Assembly: GCA_949318235.1 (NCBI GenBank)
Contig: OX439134.1
Location: 26,605,793-26,669,792, forward strand
Direction of reading: 5' to 3'
Source: Ecdyonurus torrentis
Taxonomy: Eukaryota > Arthropoda > Insecta > Ephemeroptera > Heptageniidae
DNA: 64,000 bases
Part shown: in pieces, positions 32,538 through 44,400 of the stretch
How positions within the stretch are numbered: position 1 is the stretch's first letter
Layout: every line of letters begins with the position of its first letter
Position numbers and translations under genes: made by a program
Notes under the pieces: model-generated
Told to the model about the DNA's origin: nothing
Database searches by the model: none
Seen by the model: the letters and a program-made list of their open reading frames with translations, nothing else

Positions 32538-35500
32538 TTACATAAAGGTACAAAGCATTAGTTTACCATTCCTATAAGCACAAATGGCTTTTCCTTTAAC
32601 ACGTGAATTTGTGCTATTATTATCAAATATAATAGATTTTGTATCCCCTTCCTGAGACAATGTAACAACTGGAGGTCTATTTGCATCTCCTGTATTATCC
32701 CTAATTACCGAGTTAGCATTATTTACATATTCAGTTAGTTCACCAAAATCACCTCCATGTTTTAATATATGATATGCTGCCGACTCATTTGTTGCAAATT
32801 TCATGTCACTTCCTCTAATTAGTTTAATCAATTGAGTATCAGAAAGTGGGCTTACATCACATGTGATTGGTCCAACCATATTGTTTTTCACAGCAACTGC
32901 TTTTAATTCATTGTATTTGGCATTCATAAGGGAAAACTTAGCATCTGTAAGACCTTCTTTTATACCAAATATTGTATCTGCAAGTTTTTCTGCAACATAG
33001 ATAAAAATAAATAATAGTAAGTGTATTAAATTTATTTTATAAATCACAGAAGTTATTGCAACAAAATAAATTACTTTTAATTGTTAAAACTAATTAAATT
33101 ATTACAAAATTATAAAAGGTAAACTTGAAACGTATTGTGAATTTTAAAAATTGTGCAAAAAACTATGAGAATTTTATTGAATATTTATTAAAGCAATTAA
33201 ATCACTATTAAAAGATTCAAACTTCAGTCTGCTTTTTCAACCAACATTCTTAATTAATTATTATAAATATTTAACTTACGTGTTGGTATTGCCTGTCCTC
33301 TATTTTTCATCTGATGTTTAAGATCATTAGCATAGCAAAATCCAAATTCACAGTATGCTGCTAGTTGCCCTATATTAGATGGTTTCATTCTTTCTGCAAA
33401 AGCTAAGCTTCCTCTTGTAAACCATTTAGTGCCTCCTCCTGGAGCTAAAGTATTCTTAACCATGTACAATCTGTCCATCTCTCCTGGTAATGGATTTTTA
33501 AGAATACGTAAATCCTTGCATAAACTGCTAAACCATGAAGTTGCATGGTTTCTTTGGAACTCAAATCTGAGACGTAAAGTGGTAACTAGAAGTTTGTTGG
33601 TTTCTTTTTGTGCAGTTAAATCTTGCTGACATTTCACCAAAGAGATTGAAGATAATACCTTTTCTATTTTTTGGGGTAATGTTAATGTTTCTGGAGTAGT
33701 GAAGTCCATGTCTTTAGAGGCTAGTTTTAATATGCTGATACGTAATGTTTTATTTAATTCAATAACTCCAACTCCATTATTTACATTTAATGATGTAACT
33801 GGACAAATAGTAAACAATCCATAAGCACGAAGTTGAACAAGACTATCAATACCTCGTATTCTATGATTTTGATGTACATGGTTAACCCAATTAAATAGCT
33901 GTGCATCATTGTTCAAGTTATTCCTAATCAAAGATAAGCTTCTACTGTGTTCTAAACTTAATGGACTAATATGTATTGCAATTATTTGTCCAAAATTAGG
34001 TGGCAAGGAAGAGAGCTGTGGAAGATTGAATGCATTACCATGACCTACAATTAAATTAGATCCTTCAAATCTCCAGGGTGTTTCAAAATTTCCATTACTA
34101 GCTTTAAAATATTGAAACATTTTTAGTATATCATTCATCATTCTTCCTGGCGTAATTTGATTTTCTAAGGAGAGTTTTGTTAATGTACTGAACAATTTAG
34201 CATCATTGTTCACCATATTTCTAAATTCACTAAATACAGATTGCAAGTTCTTAGGTATTCCATCCATTGCTAAAAACATTGCTTGTCGTGCAGGTATTGG
34301 TAAATTATGGACAGTCGCAGCACTGATTTCATGACCATTGGCAAATTTTAAATTACCATTTGGTGTAAGTATAGGTGGTTTTCCATTTAAATCTGCTGCT
34401 ATTGCTTCATATGCATGAAAAGTATCTACAATATTATTGAAATTAATCTTTTGTTTAGAAGCTTCATAAAATAGTTTTAAAACATCTCTATCACTAGTCG
34501 CATTTCTTATTACTTTCAAACGAACTTGATTTTCAGGGCTTAAATTTGAATTAATTCGACCTATCGCCTCATTTTGAGTTAATTTAATTAATTGACCAGC
34601 TGTTTTATATTGATAAATTCCTTTAGCCCAGAAAGCTATATTCATACACTGAAGTAAAATATCTGCAGCTGTAAGCTGATCTCTATTTTTAATCATTACA
34701 ATTGTACTCAAAAGAATTGCAGTTGTATTTAATGTTAGAGTAGTTCCATTTACTATATTAACTGTCACTTTAAAAGCAGTAGAAATTTCTTTTCCTACTC
34801 GAGCAAGATAAGTAAATCTCGCAGTTGCTCCCATTGCACCAAAACTTACTGCACTGGCTGCAATACCAAGCCAAAGCATTGAAGCATTAATATCAGTAAA
34901 TGGATTAATTGATTCTCCATGAGCACCTCGATCATATAATTGTACTCCACTTCGAGTTGATCCATAAATAGCTGAACCAATTCCTGCTGCTACAAATGGT
35001 ATAGCTAACCCTCCAGTAAGAAAGCAAGCACCAACAGACCCTATTATTCCAGTAACACCAACTGTTATATCAGCAACTTTCAGAACAGTTGCTCCAACAG
35101 AAGCAGCAGGAGTTTCTCCAGAATAACAGCGTGAATAATTACATTCATACTTGCAGCTTAATACACCATTTGCTGGATACAATACCTTAGCAGCAGGTAA
35201 TTTATTATTACTTTCCCAATCTGACATATCATCATAAATTCTACCCATATTATCTACAAATTTGTATGATGAATGTCTGTTTCCTTTTACTCGAAATAAT
35301 GGTACTTCATACAACATTCCATTTAGATATAATTCTATGGGTAGTATGGTAACATACACATTGGTGTTATTGTTGCAAGCAGAGTAAATTTGCTCAGCAA
35401 TTACATCAATTGCCTTCTTTGCTTCATCAAAATAAAAACATAAGTTATTCTGCTCAGCCATTTTACGTTCTCTTTCTGTCCATAAATTTGGATCTCTGAA

Positions 35501-35650
35501 TTGTAAGCTCATTGCAAAACCAATTGTATTGAACAATTGAGTGCCTTGCAACAACTGTGGTTCATCTCCCATATCTACACCCCCACGGTCTTTATATTTG
35601 TCTACATTATTGATTGCTTCAGTAATCCACTTATCTTCACTAACCTCCAT
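32538..35650 (-). CDS. DUF4781-like protein with hydrophobic Gly/Ala segment and toxin-like C-terminal domain (gene C, 940 aa)
   Basis: Two exons on the minus strand: 35650-33280 (ATG at 35650, GTAAGT donor, phase 1) and 32989-32538 (ttgcag acceptor), joining in frame to a stop. The N-terminal 180 residues are mixed, with a Cys cluster near 166-175. Residues about 184-230 and 258-278 are Gly/Ala-rich and hydrophobic (TGIIGSVGACFLTGGLAIP), like a membrane or glycine-zipper segment. The long middle is helical-looking. The last 110 residues contain H864 and H868 in AAYHILKHGG, a LTEYVNNANSVI helix, KSIIFD and a final AYRNGKLMLC strand. From memory the body resembles the arthropod DUF4781 family, whose function is unknown. 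The tail resembles nuclease domains at the ends of bacterial polymorphic toxins; that is my inference. No signal peptide was seen. An ATAG acceptor just before the ATG implies a 5' UTR intron. Confidence 0.75.
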
Positions 35651-35719
35651 TTTTAATTTAAATTATTTAGCTGTACCTATAAAATGTATAAATAAGCAAA
35701 CAGATACAAGTTTTCACAA

Positions 35720-36234
35720 TTATGACCTTGAGTCATCATACCACCACCAATGCGAGTGTTGAACAGATTTAGGAATATCTTGTAATCTTAAATCTTGACG
35801 AAAACCCTCCTTAATCCAAACATTCAATCGAAGATCAAATTCTTCAAGCTCACCTTCTTCTTTGATACCAGAAGAAACTTTATTCCACTTTGAGTCCTGT
35901 GCTAAAAGTTCTAACAGATATTGCAGACCAGAACGAACTGTACAAATTTCAAGTGCAGGAACACTTCCTTCAAAATCAACTCTTACTGTTCCATAAAGTG
36001 ATAGAAAGTTTTCTACCCACGATTGTTTTTCCTTCACTGTTTCTAACACTTTATTAATATTAGCACTATCAAGTGAAATATTTTCTAACTTTTGAAGATA
36101 TAAACTAAAAAATTCACTAAATATTTTAATACCAATATCAGTGTTTTGTTTTGTTGAGGCTTGAGGTTTAATTGACAAAAATAACTGTTGAATTGAACGA
36201 CATTTTGCTGCCATTATCAAGATATTCAAAGAAT
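35720..36234 (-). CDS. Unrecognised 164-aa (or longer) protein, terminal exon, 70 bp upstream of gene C
   Basis: A minus-strand exon begins at 36234 after a ttgtttcag acceptor. The first ATG after it is at 36214 and the frame stays open to TAA at 35720. The protein starts MAAKCRSIQQLFLSIKPQ, is mainly helical in character and ends HSHWWWYDDSRS. The Trp triplet near the end looks like a conserved signature, but I could not place the family. If the gene has upstream coding exons they lie right of 36240, toward the large transposon at 36510. The stop is only 69 bp from gene C's ATG on the same strand with no AATAAA between, so the two may share a transcript. A GTATGA donor option near the end would still stop after two more codons. 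Confidence 0.6.
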
Positions 36235-36509
36235 CTGAAACAAAAGAAGAGAAAAGTTTTAATTATTAAATATTTATTAACTTTGGATCTTATCATAATT
36301 GGAGGATACATTAAACTTATACATAAATGCTTAAGTGCATCATCAGTTACCCATGAAAAAAAGTGTGTGCGAACACTTTTCGCACAGTGTTCCAAATGAT
36401 TTGGAATGCATTCCATTAGGGTTCCTATATGTGCCACTATGTTCCATTCAAAATATTGAAGAGAAATGACCATGTTCCAAGTGCATTTGACATAAGACAT
36501 AAAGTATAT

Positions 36510-37166
36510 CGTTCTTAATAAAGACTTTAAGCCTTACAGGATTTCTTGAATATAAAGCTAATAGCGTTATTCATTTAATCGTCCCATTGCACTCGCTGGT
36601 GGGAAATTTCTTAAAAAAACGTCATTTAACGCGAAATTTTGTCTTGTAAAACTTAATTTAATTAAGTATTTTTAGCAATAACATTGAAGATGCAGGTAAT
36701 TAAAACGCCCCGCGACGTCATGTTTTTTACTATTTTTTTCAACTCGTTAGTCAAGTTCTGACTTTGAGCTTCTCTATCGTCGTTATTATTAAAGATAGAT
36801 CTGCACATAATGCGAGTAAAAATAACTTCACATTGTCTATTTTATGATGATGCAAAAAAAAATTTGCTATGTACACTGCTTAACCTATAAATGTGACGTT
36901 TGCGAAAGACCTACGCACGCCGTAACTATAGCATTTAGAAGTGCGATTTTTTCAAAAGCGCTACTATAAAATATATTCTATCTACTTAAGTTTTTTTTTT
37001 ACTGTACATTCATAATTAAAATTTTTAAGATAATTTTTTAAAATTCTTAAGATTTCCTAAGCGATGCGTTACTATATCGATGAAGTGAGTGATGCAGGCT
37101 CGAAAGCGAGAAGAGGGGAAATAAAAATGAAGGTAGCTTTGTACCTGTTACTACTTTTCTCACTAT
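36510..37166 (+). repeat. Left terminal inverted repeat of the 9.46-kb transposon
   Basis: Nearly identical to the reverse complement of 45314-45972, with scattered single-base differences. Ends inside after ttgtacctgttac. Contains caggctcgaaagcgagaaga near the inner edge. Confidence 0.85.
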
Positions 37167-38353
37167 ACTTGCTCCCTCTTACGCTTTTTTATCCTCCTCT
37201 GTCTCTTTCTCTCTCTCTCTTCTTTCTTCTTTTATTTGTCCGAGTTTGCATTGGCTAGTGGCTATTCAAGGTCAAATTCACCTGCACGCTGTCGCCGTTT
37301 GTTGTGCTTTCTTCGTCCTGTGCTCAACAATTGTAGTACATGAAATGAGAGTCAATCTCTGTTCTTAAATTTGTTTTTACAAAAGCACGTTGTTGGAGAA
37401 ACAAGAAATTTAATTTATGAACTGAAATTCATACTTTAATCCAGTAAGTATGACTTAATTATTATTACATGTGTGTATCGTAACAAAAAAAGCATAATAA
37501 TATTTGTTGCATTTGATATTTGATTTCTTATGCATATTGTTTACTTTTGTAATAATAGTAATATGTTAAATTATTAATATTTCATTTGTTATTAAATTGT
37601 CGCAAAAATATTTGTATAGTAAAAGTAATAAATTGATTTTATTAGGATATATAATGCATTTTGCGTTAATTTAAAATAAAAATTGTATCTATGTTATGTG
37701 CTTATCAGTAACAATTTCATTATTGTTTGTTTCTGCTTTAAAATGATAATTAATATAGTTGAAGTATAATGATAATAAATACGCTACTAAAAAATACTTT
37801 TATTTAAAATATTTGTTTAAAAGTTTTTTTAATTGAACTGCATAATGTTTTAACTAAAATACAAGCAATAATTTTTTCTTTAACTATAAAAAGTACTGAT
37901 AACAATAAGGCTAATTTGTTAAACAGGCGGATAAAAATGGCAGTGGCGGTCCTACGTATTTTGGGCCCGGGGACAAAAATCTGACTGGGCCTGCTCAATA
38001 GATGCGCGAAAAACGCCAATAGCCCTCCGCAGGCGTGATTTTTTTTATTACCACGTGACTATTTACAAGCAATTCAGTATAATTTTTAGTGCATACAGCT
38101 TTAAGAAAAAAAATTATGTTCTTTTTATTTAATGTTTATTTTTAATAGGGGGGGGGGGGATGCTAAATTTTATTTTAGAGTGAAATATTAACAACAACAA
38201 AAAAGTATACAGAAATTCATTATGAAACATCACTTATTTTTTATTACTTTGCAGATTTAGGCCAGACTAAGCAAATGGAAAAAATGTTTCCTTAATATTC
38301 TCAAAAAGCGTTTTTTTTCTATTAGAATTATTTTCAAATTTCCAAAACAAAAG

Positions 38354-38468
38354 TGTTGTTCACAAACCCTGTTCTCTTGCAAAATAAATAAATGCACGTG
38401 TATATTCAATTTGAATAGCCAAAGTTGATCGTCATCATCATTTTAGGAGCAGAGGACAGGGTCGATTT
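38354..38468. mobile_element. MITE family H, copy inside the hAT element
   Basis: Left arm cacaaaccctgttctcttgc and right arm gcagaggacagggt, with tagccaaagttgatcgtcat in the core. The right end is eroded. Confidence 0.6.
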
Positions 38469-39140
38469 GATGAATAGAAAAAGAGAAAATTTACGAAGAT
38501 TGAGCTAGTGTTTATTTATCATTAAAAAATTTTAACCTATGCCAGGCGAAGGAGGATGACTAAAAATGTTTTCCGGTTAAAATTTTATTCCATATTCTAA
38601 AAAAAGACACTGCCCTGAATCGATTTATTTGAAAATTCTAAATTTTAAGTTCATTAAGTATTTCTATTAAAAAAATTAAATTTTTTTAAAAAAGCGAAAA
38701 ATGTCGATACGCAATACCTATGCATGCGGGTATGGGAAAAATTACCGACTGTAACGGCATTTTAAGACTTTTTAAATTTAATTATAAATTCTTAATAAAC
38801 TCAAAAAATAGAAATGTCCATACGTATCGACTTAGGACATTGCCCAATGTTAGATTAAAAATATAATAAAATAACACCCTGAAAATATTTTAGTCTTCAT
38901 TATAACTCTCGTAAGTAGTTTATTTTACCTTTTTAAACCAGAACAGCCCTTAATTATTTAAGAAGATAAAACAAATACTGAATAAAGTTGTAATTATTAC
39001 TATAGTATAAATTAAGAGATATTTTATTTTATCTGTAAATTTATATGCTTTATTTATTTATTTTTTTTTTATATTATAAAACTGTTTGGATAATTTGTTA
39101 GTGATAATTTCATTTCATAAAATCATTAAATTGGTTCATA

Positions 39141-39142
<2 letters not shown>

Positions 39143-39219
<77 letters not shown>
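39143..39219. repeat. (CT)n microsatellite
   Basis: About 38 uninterrupted CT units within the hAT element. Confidence 0.95.
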
Positions 39220-39224
<5 letters not shown>

Positions 39225-39362
39225 CTTCCCGTCCCTTAGATTTTTTTTTGCCGTTACGTTTGAATTTTTTACATTTTGGTCACGTTCCGGGCCCACCAAG
39301 CCTAGTGGGCCCAGGGATTTCCGCCTCACAATCCCCCCTGTAGGACCGCCACTGAAACATGG

Positions 39363-40484
39363 GATGAGCTAACAATAAAAGGCGCCCTAATTAAACATAA
39401 CGCTTTTGAGGAAAAACTCCCCCCCCCCCCCCCGAAGTTAAGAAAATAATCAACTGGTATCAGAGAAATTAAAATGAGAAGTGAACATACTTCTAAGTGT
39501 TTTAAGCTATAAAAAACTTTCAAGAATATTTTATGTCAGCAACTGTTACTATTAGTAAAATTAGGATATTCAATTTCATTTAGGAAATTGCAATCTTTCT
39601 AACCTTTTTGTTAGCTTTTCGTTTTAACAGTTACTTTAAATGTAATTGAATTTTTTTAATTATCTTAAACCAATATAAGATTACTTTTATTTTAGCATAA
39701 AATAAATATTTCTTTATTTGCTTGTAATTAAATTGTAGATTTTATCTTTCTAACAATTTATTTACTAACAAGTTTTTTTTAAGTAGTAAAGTGGCAGCAG
39801 AAATCTAATCTTTTAGATACTTCTTTGCTATAGATAAAAATTTCGTGAAATAAAATAACTTTGGCCAAACCTTTTTATTTTTTGGGGCCTTAAAATGAGA
39901 TGCGAAGGATTTTGGAACGTACAGCGTTTTTTTTTGCTTCATGTCGTAATGTATGATGTTTATCTGCCACTTGAAATTGTTTAATTAAATAATTAATTAA
40001 TTAATAAATAGCATTAGTAATAAAACTAAACTAATTATTTCAATTTATATCTCACCCAATTTTTAAGAAACTTTACTCTAAAAAATAAGTATTGAACAGA
40101 TTGTACACAGTTTTGCAATGCTTAAATTATTGCGATATCAACGGTTATGTCGTCACTTCATTTTGACAATGTACCGCTAAATTTGTAAATGACCTCAGAA
40201 ATGTTAAAAATACAATGATATAAACGTAATATTGGTTCTTTCATTTGTCCACTTTTTTATTCAATCCCAACACTTGTGACGGAACTAACACTTTTATCGG
40301 TCAACTTCCAATGTTTAGTGCCGTCAAAACTATTGTTCATTCTACAAATTTTAAAACATTGTGAAACTGTGTACAAGCTTTTCAACATTTGTTTATAGAA
40401 TATTGTAACAAATGATAAAAAATAATTGTAAGAGAAAAGATTGTTAAAAGTTTTATTTAATAATATTATCATACAAATTGCTTA
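39363..40484. other. No gene seen (transposon interior)
   Basis: AT-rich sequence, part of the presumed 5' intron or leader of the large transposon. Contains a 15-C run at 39419-39433. Confidence 0.5.
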
Positions 40485-40770
40485 AAAACATTAAACATCT
40501 TGAAAAAAAAAGTGTACAATATCGCAACAAACCTGAAAATCAACGTTGATTTTTTCGGTATCATTTATTTCTAATTTATTTTCCATTCTAAAAATGACAC
40601 TGGCGGTCTCTGACGTCACAGCTTGCCCAGTTTACGCGCACGTAAAACAAGCGGCTTTTTGCAAATGGAAAATAAATTAGATAACAATGATTCCGGCCAA
40701 ATTAACGTTGATTTTCAGGTTTGGTACAATATTACACAACTTTTTTTGTCCCAGGTGTTCTACGCCTTTA
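40485..40770. mobile_element. MITE family A, copy 3
   Basis: Ends near aaacatcttgaaaa and ccaggtgttctacgccttta. Inner arms aatttattttccatt and aatggaaaataaatt, with ctgacgtcacagcttgccca in the middle, match copies at 6400 and 9174. Confidence 0.7.
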
Positions 40771-41290
40771 ATTTAAAGTTAAATCCTTTCTCTCCTTTCT
40801 ATAAAAATATTGCATGCTTCGTAAAACCCAAATGATTTTTTTTCAAATTCAATAAAAAAATATAATAACATAATGAATTTTTTTAAAACACATTTATAGC
40901 CACGTTTTTTACAAAGCTACTTAAAGCAAAGTTGAAAGTATGGACAACCTACGTATTGCTCTTTAAAATCTCTTTTGCTGATTATTATTATTTATTTATT
41001 ATAATATCCATTATTAAAGTTTTATATTGTCTTTTTAATCTTCTCTATTGCATTTAAAAATTTTATTATCGATGATTTGTAGCCATTTTTATTGACTTTA
41101 AACACTTAAAAGTATGCCTATAGTATTTTACATTTTAATTTGTCTGATAAAACATTAGTAGTTTTTAAAAAATATCAATATTGATTTCATATTAAATATT
41201 AGCAAATTTTTAATTACAAAATGTCCTTACCTTTTTCATAAAATATAACGTTTTGATTTTTATGTTTCTGGTCTGCTTTTGCAGGTGAAA

Positions 41291-43012
41291 ATGAGAACTT
41301 CAAACAGAAAAGCAGTTTCAAGTAGTAAAGCATTACGAAAAGTAGCTAGATTAAAGGGGGAAAGTTATAAATATAAGTCAGTAAACTCGTATGGTGTAAG
41401 AAATGTTAAGAAAAGAGACTGTAAGTTTGTAGGACTAGTTTGCACAAGTAAAAAATGTAAGAAAAGTGGTATAAAAAAATGTTCTACTTTTAGTGAAGAG
41501 GATAGGAATTCTATCCATTCTCAATTTTGGAAGCTTGATAGTTGGGACGCTAAAAAGATGTACATAGCAAATCATGTAAAAATTGACGTAGGATTTGGAA
41601 AAAATAGAAAATCAAATGAATATTATCTAAGTAATAAAAATAATGAAAAATTAATAGTTTGTAGAGATTTCTTCCTGCAAACTCTATCAATTAAAGAAAC
41701 TCAATTAAAAAATTGGTTAAAAAAAATAAAATTCAGTCTTATAGTAAAAGAAGACAACATGAAAAGTACAAAAATTAATAAAAATAATGATAAATATCTC
41801 TTGAATAAATTTACTGATTCTGTAGAAAAGTTACCATCACATTATTGTAGAGCCAAGTCAACTAAATTATATGTCAATCAAAAGTTTAACTCTTTAAGAG
41901 AGCTTTATGACAAATACACTGAATTTTGTATGGATAAACAGACATCTCCATGTGGTAGATCCACATTTGATAAATTTTTTTATAAATCAAACTTATCTTT
42001 ATTTGTGCCAAAGAAGGATCAGTGTAACAAATGTGTTGCTTTTAACAATAAAGTTCTAAGTCAAACTGATTATGATCATCACATCAAAAAAAAAGATGAC
42101 GCTAAACATGAGAAAGAGAAAGACAAAGCAGATGCTCTGAATAAAAAAATCATTATGATTACAAATGACGCTCAGGCTACCAAAAATTGCCCCAGTACAG
42201 AAGCTAATGTTATGTATTATCATTTAAAGTTATGCGTCCATAATAATACAGTCTATGACGTTACTTCCAAGGTTTGTAAAAATTATTTTTATACTGATGT
42301 TGATGCTACAGCATGTGCATCCACATTCATTTCATGTCTTCATGATTTTATTATTACAAAATGTACATCAAATGAGAAAATAAAACAAATTGTCATATGG
42401 TGTGACAATTGCTCTCATCAAAATAAGAATATAATATTGAGCAATTCATTATTACAATTGTGTATTAGATATAATGTAGAGATTACACTGAAATACCTTG
42501 AGGTAGGACATACGTTTTTGGAATGCGATAGCGTTCATAGTTTACTAGAACGTAATATGAAAGGAATTAATATCTACGAGCCTAAAGATTATGTAAAATT
42601 AGCACAAAATGCAAGAAAAAATCCATTTCCCTATGAAGCGGAGCTAATGAACTTTGAGTTCTTTCTTGATTTTACAGTTAAAGATGGACAATTCTACACT
42701 AGCCTAAGACCTCCCAAAGATAAAAACTCTGACTCTCAACTTAAAGTAAATGACTTAGTAGCACTCAAACACAATGATCAAGGAGAAATTTATTATAAAA
42801 AATGCCATGCAGAAAATTGGACAAAATTATCTACTAAACCAAAAATCCTGCCATGTATTGTAAACTACCCTAAACTTTACAAAGGTCCATTAAAAATTGA
42901 TTATATAAAATTTGACCATCTGCAGACTATAAAAAAAACATTACCTGCCTATGTACATGACTTTTACGACAACTTACCTCATGAAAATAAGAAAAAAAAG
43001 ACCAAAGAATAA
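41291..43012 (+). CDS. Transposase-like protein of the 9.46-kb element (573 aa, intact)
   Basis: A coding exon follows the acceptor gcttttgcag (ends 41284); the first ATG is at 41291. The N-terminus is strongly basic, with paired cysteines around CTSKKCKKSGIKKC that may bind zinc, and another KDQCNKC pair near residue 240. Three blocks look like a DDE/RNase-H-type catalytic triad: TNDAQ (about residue 292), VIWCDNCSHQNKN (Asp about 371) and GHTFLECDSVHSLLE (about 405-416). Similar blocks occur in many unannotated arthropod proteins as I remember them. The frame is open over its full length despite several insertions elsewhere in the element. An upstream exon may exist in or after the left TIR. 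Superfamily is uncertain; role as the mobilising enzyme is inferred from its place between the inverted repeats. Confidence 0.75.
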   Translation: MRTSNRKAVSSSKALRKVARLKGESYKYKSVNSYGVRNVKKRDCKFVGLVCTSKKCKKSGIKKCSTFSEEDRNSIHSQFWKLDSWDAKKMYIANHVKIDVGFGKNRKSNEYYLSNKNNEKLIVCRDFFLQTLSIKETQLKNWLKKIKFSLIVKEDNMKSTKINKNNDKYLLNKFTDSVEKLPSHYCRAKSTKLYVNQKFNSLRELYDKYTEFCMDKQTSPCGRSTFDKFFYKSNLSLFVPKKDQCNKCVAFNNKVLSQTDYDHHIKKKDDAKHEKEKDKADALNKKIIMITNDAQATKNCPSTEANVMYYHLKLCVHNNTVYDVTSKVCKNYFYTDVDATACASTFISCLHDFIITKCTSNEKIKQIVIWCDNCSHQNKNIILSNSLLQLCIRYNVEITLKYLEVGHTFLECDSVHSLLERNMKGINIYEPKDYVKLAQNARKNPFPYEAELMNFEFFLDFTVKDGQFYTSLRPPKDKNSDSQLKVNDLVALKHNDQGEIYYKKCHAENWTKLSTKPKILPCIVNYPKLYKGPLKIDYIKFDHLQTIKKTLPAYVHDFYDNLPHENKKKKTKE

Positions 43013-43299
43013 TATGTTTACTGCATTATTATTGTAATAATTGTTATGATAATTATTTTCCTTCAATCCAAAGTTTAAATATAATGCAACAGAAAAATTG
43101 TATGCAAATTTTTATTTAATTACTATTTTTCAATTCGCGTTATGATCCATGAGTCAGAGATTTTTTAGTATATTATTAAAAAAAATTAAAGTAGAAAAGA
43201 ATACTGTTCTTATGTTGTAATATTTTGTTGTCTGGAAACAAGAAGATGATTTTCTTATTAGTCTTTTAATTTGGGCTATTTCCTTAAAAAATATATTTT

Positions 43300-44400
43300 T
43301 GAATATTTTGTAATTTATAATGTCATAATATGCAAAGTAAAAGAAAATACTATTTTTGTATTCCTTAATACAAGAAATGCAGTTTTTTACTATTGTAAAA
43401 TGTCTCAAATACTTTAATTACTCACTTTAAAAATTATATCAAATTTATTTGCAAATTCTATTGTAAAATTGGACTGCAAAAAAAAACATTTTTTATGATT
43501 ATTATTATAAATAATAACATTATTTTATTTTATATAAAAATCTACAGTATAGCTAGTTATTATATTACTTTCAAATGTGAGATAATTTGTTTTTCTTTCA
43601 AAATTATGTATAAGATTAATTGTTTTAGTAATTTTAATGATAATGCTTCGAGAAAAAGCCATCAATTTATGTGTTTGATAATATAAAAATTTGAATTTAT
43701 CATTTTACTTTCTTTGTGTAAAACTAATGTAAATGATTTCATTTTTTTAAACGCCAAAAACAATTGTTCATTTTTAATTATTACCTCTTTTTTTATGTTA
43801 AAAATAGAAAAAACTAAAATTTTTTTCTTTTTGTTGCAATAAAAAATTGTATATTTTGTAATAGTCATAATGTCATAATATGCAAAGTAAAAGAAAATAC
43901 CATTTTTGTATTCCTAAATACAAGAAATTCAGTTTTTTACTATTGTAAAATATCTCAAATCGTTTAATTATTCACTTTAAAAATTATATCTAATTTATTT
44001 TCAAATTCTATTGTAAAATTGGACTGCCAAAAAAATTACATTTTTTTCTAGTTATTATTATTAATAATAACATTGTTTTATTTTATGTAAAAATCTAGAG
44101 TATAGCTAGTTATTATATTACTTTCAAATGTGAGATAATTTGTCTTTCTTCCAAAATTATGTATAAGATAAATTTTTTTAGTCATTTAAATGATGATGAT
44201 TTGAGATAAAGCAATCAATTTATGTGTTTGATAATATAAAAATTTTATTTTATTATTTTTACTTTCTTTGTGTAAAACTAATTAAGTGATTTCGTATTTT
44301 TAATCGCAAAAAAAATCGTTCATTTTAAATTATTACCTCTTTTTTTATGTTAAAGATTAAAAAACTAACATTTTTTTCTTTTTATTGCAATAAAAAATTG
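43300..44400. repeat. Tandem duplication, two units of about 550 bp
   Basis: The block tgtcataatatgcaaagtaa occurs at 43321 and 43871, and sequence matches through tgttaaa(a/g)at near 43797 and 44347. The two units differ by scattered substitutions and small indels. Confidence 0.8.

Larger units (their letters stand above)
37941..39354. mobile_element. hAT-type element (1,414 bp) with 8-bp target duplication
   Basis: Ends CAGTGGCGGTCCTAC on both strands followed by gggccc blocks. Flanks aaaaatgg (37933-37940) and aaacatgg (39355-39362) match at 7 of 8 bases, as expected for hAT. No transposase ORF. Holds a nested family H MITE and a (CT)n run. Confidence 0.8.

Noticed and set aside
36474..36489. 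tgttccaag(t)gcatt left of the big transposon resembles tgttccaag(a)gcatt just right of it
   Set aside because: The left copy lies about 17-30 bp from the boundary, so it is not a target duplication; the area has several gttcca/attcca motifs and the match may be local repetition.
37064..37258. ORF starting in the left TIR of the 9.46-kb transposon
   Set aside because: Low-complexity Leu/Ser tail from a CT-rich stretch; no motif and no donor that clearly joins it to the transposase exon.
39086..39343. ORFs on both strands through the (CT)n run
   Set aside because: Ser-Leu and Arg-Glu dipeptide repeats are microsatellite translations.
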